Positions 62,546 to 64,000 of a stretch of DNA of 64,000 nucleotides are shown one piece after another. The translations under genes and the position numbers were made by a program. How positions within the stretch are numbered: the stretch's first letter is position 1; each line of letters starts with the position of its first letter. Source of the DNA: Synechocystis sp. PCC 7509 (GTDB lineage: Bacteria > Cyanobacteriota > Cyanobacteriia > Cyanobacteriales > Chroococcidiopsidaceae); NCBI RefSeq assembly GCF_000332075.2, contig NZ_ALVU02000001.1, positions 3,236,324 to 3,300,323 of the forward strand. The letters are read 5' to 3'. Under the pieces are notes generated by a model. That model had not been told where the DNA came from. It saw only the letters and a program-made list of their open reading frames with translations, and ran no database searches.

Positions 62546-64000
62546 ATGACGATCTCTCAGGAGAGGATTATCCCCACCGATTTGCGTAATGAAATGTCCC
62601 GGTCTTACCTAGAATACGCCATGAGCGTAATTGTAGGTCGGGCGCTTCCAGATGCCAGGGATGGTCTAAAACCTGTGCATCGCCGCATTCTTTACGCCAT
62701 GCACGAACTCGGACTAACAGCCGATCGTCCTTTTCGTAAATGCGCCCGTGTAGTCGGGGAAGTATTGGGTAAGTATCACCCGCACGGAGATACGGCGGTT
62801 TATGATGCTTTGGTGCGGATGGCGCAGGATTTCTCCATGCGATCGCCCCTCATCAACGGACATGGTAATTTTGGCTCGATAGACAACGATCCACCCGCCG
62901 CGATGCGATACACCGAATGTCGCTTGCAGTCATTAACAGGGGACTCGTTATTACGGGATATAGAAGCAGAAACGGTAGATTTTAGCGACAACTTCGACGG
63001 TTCACAGCAAGAACCTACCGTACTACCCGCCCGCATTCCCCAGTTATTGCTTAATGGTTCTTCGGGAATTGCAGTCGGGATGGCGACAAATATTCCCCCC
63101 CACAACTTGGGTGAAGTAATTGATGGCTTAGTCGCCCTAATTCATAATCCAGAAATTACCGATCTGGAATTAATGCAATACATTCCTGGCCCAGACTTCC
63201 CCACCGGGGGACAGATCCTCGGAACTGCGGCAATTAAAGAAGCTTATACTACCGGGCGCGGCTCAATTTGTATGCGCGGGGTGGCAACAATTGAAACTAT
63301 TGAACAAAGAGGTCGTCCCGATCGAGAAGCGATTATTATTACAGAGTTGCCTTACCAGACAAATAAGGCAGCACTAATTGAGAAAATCGCCGAAATGGTG
63401 AATGAAAAGCGCCTAGAAGGGATTTCGGATATTAGAGACGAAAGCGATCGCGATGGGATGCGAGTAGTTATAGAACTAAAGCGCGATGCCTATCCCCGCG
63501 TAGTGCTAAACAACCTGTACAAACAAACACCTGTACAGGCAAACTTTGGCGCAAATATGCTGGCGCTGGTAAATAATGATCCGCAGTTGCTAACGCTGCG
63601 GCAGTTTTTACAGGTATTTTTAGACTTTCGCATCGTTTCGATTACCCGCCGCACCCAGTACGAATTGCGGAAAGCTGAGGAAAGAGATCATCTGTTGCAA
63701 GGCTTGTTAATTGCTCTAGCAAATTTAGACGCGATTATCATTACAATTCGTCAAGCCGCCGATTCACCCACTGCCAAAGTAGAATTAATTGAGTCCTACT
63801 CTCTTAGCGAACAACAAGCCGATGCAATTTTGCAGATGCAGTTGCGCCGATTGACAGCATTAGAAGCCGATAAAATTCGCCACGAACACGATGATTTGCA
63901 AGTGCAAATTAACGACTTGCAAGATATATTGGCAAGACGCGAACGAATTTTAGAAATTGTTGAAACTGAAGTAGGACAAATCAAAGCCGCCCACTCCACT
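62546..64000 (+). CDS. gyrA: DNA gyrase subunit A, 3' end missing
   Basis: Type II topoisomerase subunit that breaks and rejoins DNA. The frame is open for 485 codons to the window edge. [60 protein letters not shown] (the quinolone-binding region) and the catalytic Tyr in [11 protein letters not shown] are present, then the tower domain. The C-terminal beta-pinwheel, which would separate GyrA from ParC for certain, is outside the window. Thr stands where E. coli has Ser83. Confidence 0.93.
   Translation, partial: MTISQERIIPTDLRNEMSRSYLEYAMSVIVGRALPDARDGLKPVHRRILYAMHELGLTADRPFRKCARVVGEVLGKYHPHGDTAVYDALVRMAQDFSMRSPLINGHGNFGSIDNDPPAAMRYTECRLQSLTGDSLLRDIEAETVDFSDNFDGSQQEPTVLPARIPQLLLNGSSGIAVGMATNIPPHNLGEVIDGLVALIHNPEITDLELMQYIPGPDFPTGGQILGTAAIKEAYTTGRGSICMRGVATIETIEQRGRPDREAIIITELPYQTNKAALIEKIAEMVNEKRLEGISDIRDESDRDGMRVVIELKRDAYPRVVLNNLYKQTPVQANFGANMLALVNNDPQLLTLRQFLQVFLDFRIVSITRRTQYELRKAEERDHLLQGLLIALANLDAIIITIRQAADSPTAKVELIESYSLSEQQADAILQMQLRRLTALEADKIRHEHDDLQVQINDLQDILARRERILEIVETEVGQIKAAHST

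Noticed and set aside
1..64000. tRNA, rRNA, tmRNA or riboswitch genes
   Set aside because: I looked in the intergenic regions for tRNA T-loop patterns and known riboswitch cores and saw none I could support; a covariance search would be needed to exclude small ones.

Overview
This 64 kb window is chromosomal DNA from a cyanobacterium. The evidence is a magnesium-chelatase H subunit (chlH), a Gap2-type photosynthetic GAPDH, cyanobacterial FtsH, ClpC and M48 proteases, many multi-sensor histidine kinases, and very frequent copies of the cyanobacterial palindrome HIP1 (GCGATCGC). I cannot place it below phylum from sequence alone. No rRNA, tRNA or CRISPR array was seen. Both ends cut a gene: rimI on the left and gyrA on the right.

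Layout. (1) 1-3182: the end of rimI, then a small accessory patch with three small genes of unknown function. The last 201 bases of rimI recur twice more in the same orientation, each copy starting exactly at a HIP1 site, so the accessory genes sit between successive copies of a rimI 3' end. (2) 3183-7938: an alkanesulfonate uptake and desulfonation operon, ssuA-ssuD-ssuC-ssuB, followed by a divergent isochorismatase-like protein. (3) 7939-15728: a dense toxin-antitoxin (TA) island with DUF433/DUF5615, two BrnT/BrnA modules, three RelE-type modules (one toxin killed by a single stop codon), an orphan antitoxin, an IS5-type insertion sequence and an abortive-infection protein. Every gap between modules carries a HIP1-anchored modular repeat in one fixed orientation, whichever way the genes point. 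(4) 15728-21059: lysS (with KTSC tail), an M48 protease, a degenerate DinG-like helicase and pyrB. (5) 21064-29833 (minus): a five-gene signalling operon that starts with an RsbQ-type alpha/beta hydrolase and continues with three large histidine kinases and a single-domain response regulator. (6) 29931-47342: mostly housekeeping genes (clpC, ilvB, ftsH, an LpxB-like transferase), plus an MFS exporter, a diguanylate cyclase, a His-tailed chelatase, an FMN reductase and an M23 peptidase. (7) 47433-64000: chlH, a HEPN/MNT-like pair, a Uma2 nuclease, DUF3891, smpB, a LuxR-type regulator, a low-molecular-weight phosphatase, ybaB, murB, murC, gap2, thiL and the start of gyrA.

How the genes work together. 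The Ssu genes import sulfonates and release sulfite; SsuD needs FMNH2, which the FMN reductase at 41627-42172 might supply. The RsbQ-led operon looks like a self-contained phosphorelay, with a small-molecule hydrolase or receptor as the likely input. The TA island and the rimI patch both look like places where small gene cassettes have been gained, swapped and lost, with HIP1 sites at the visible junctions. These two regions and the RsbQ operon are the parts most worth a second look.
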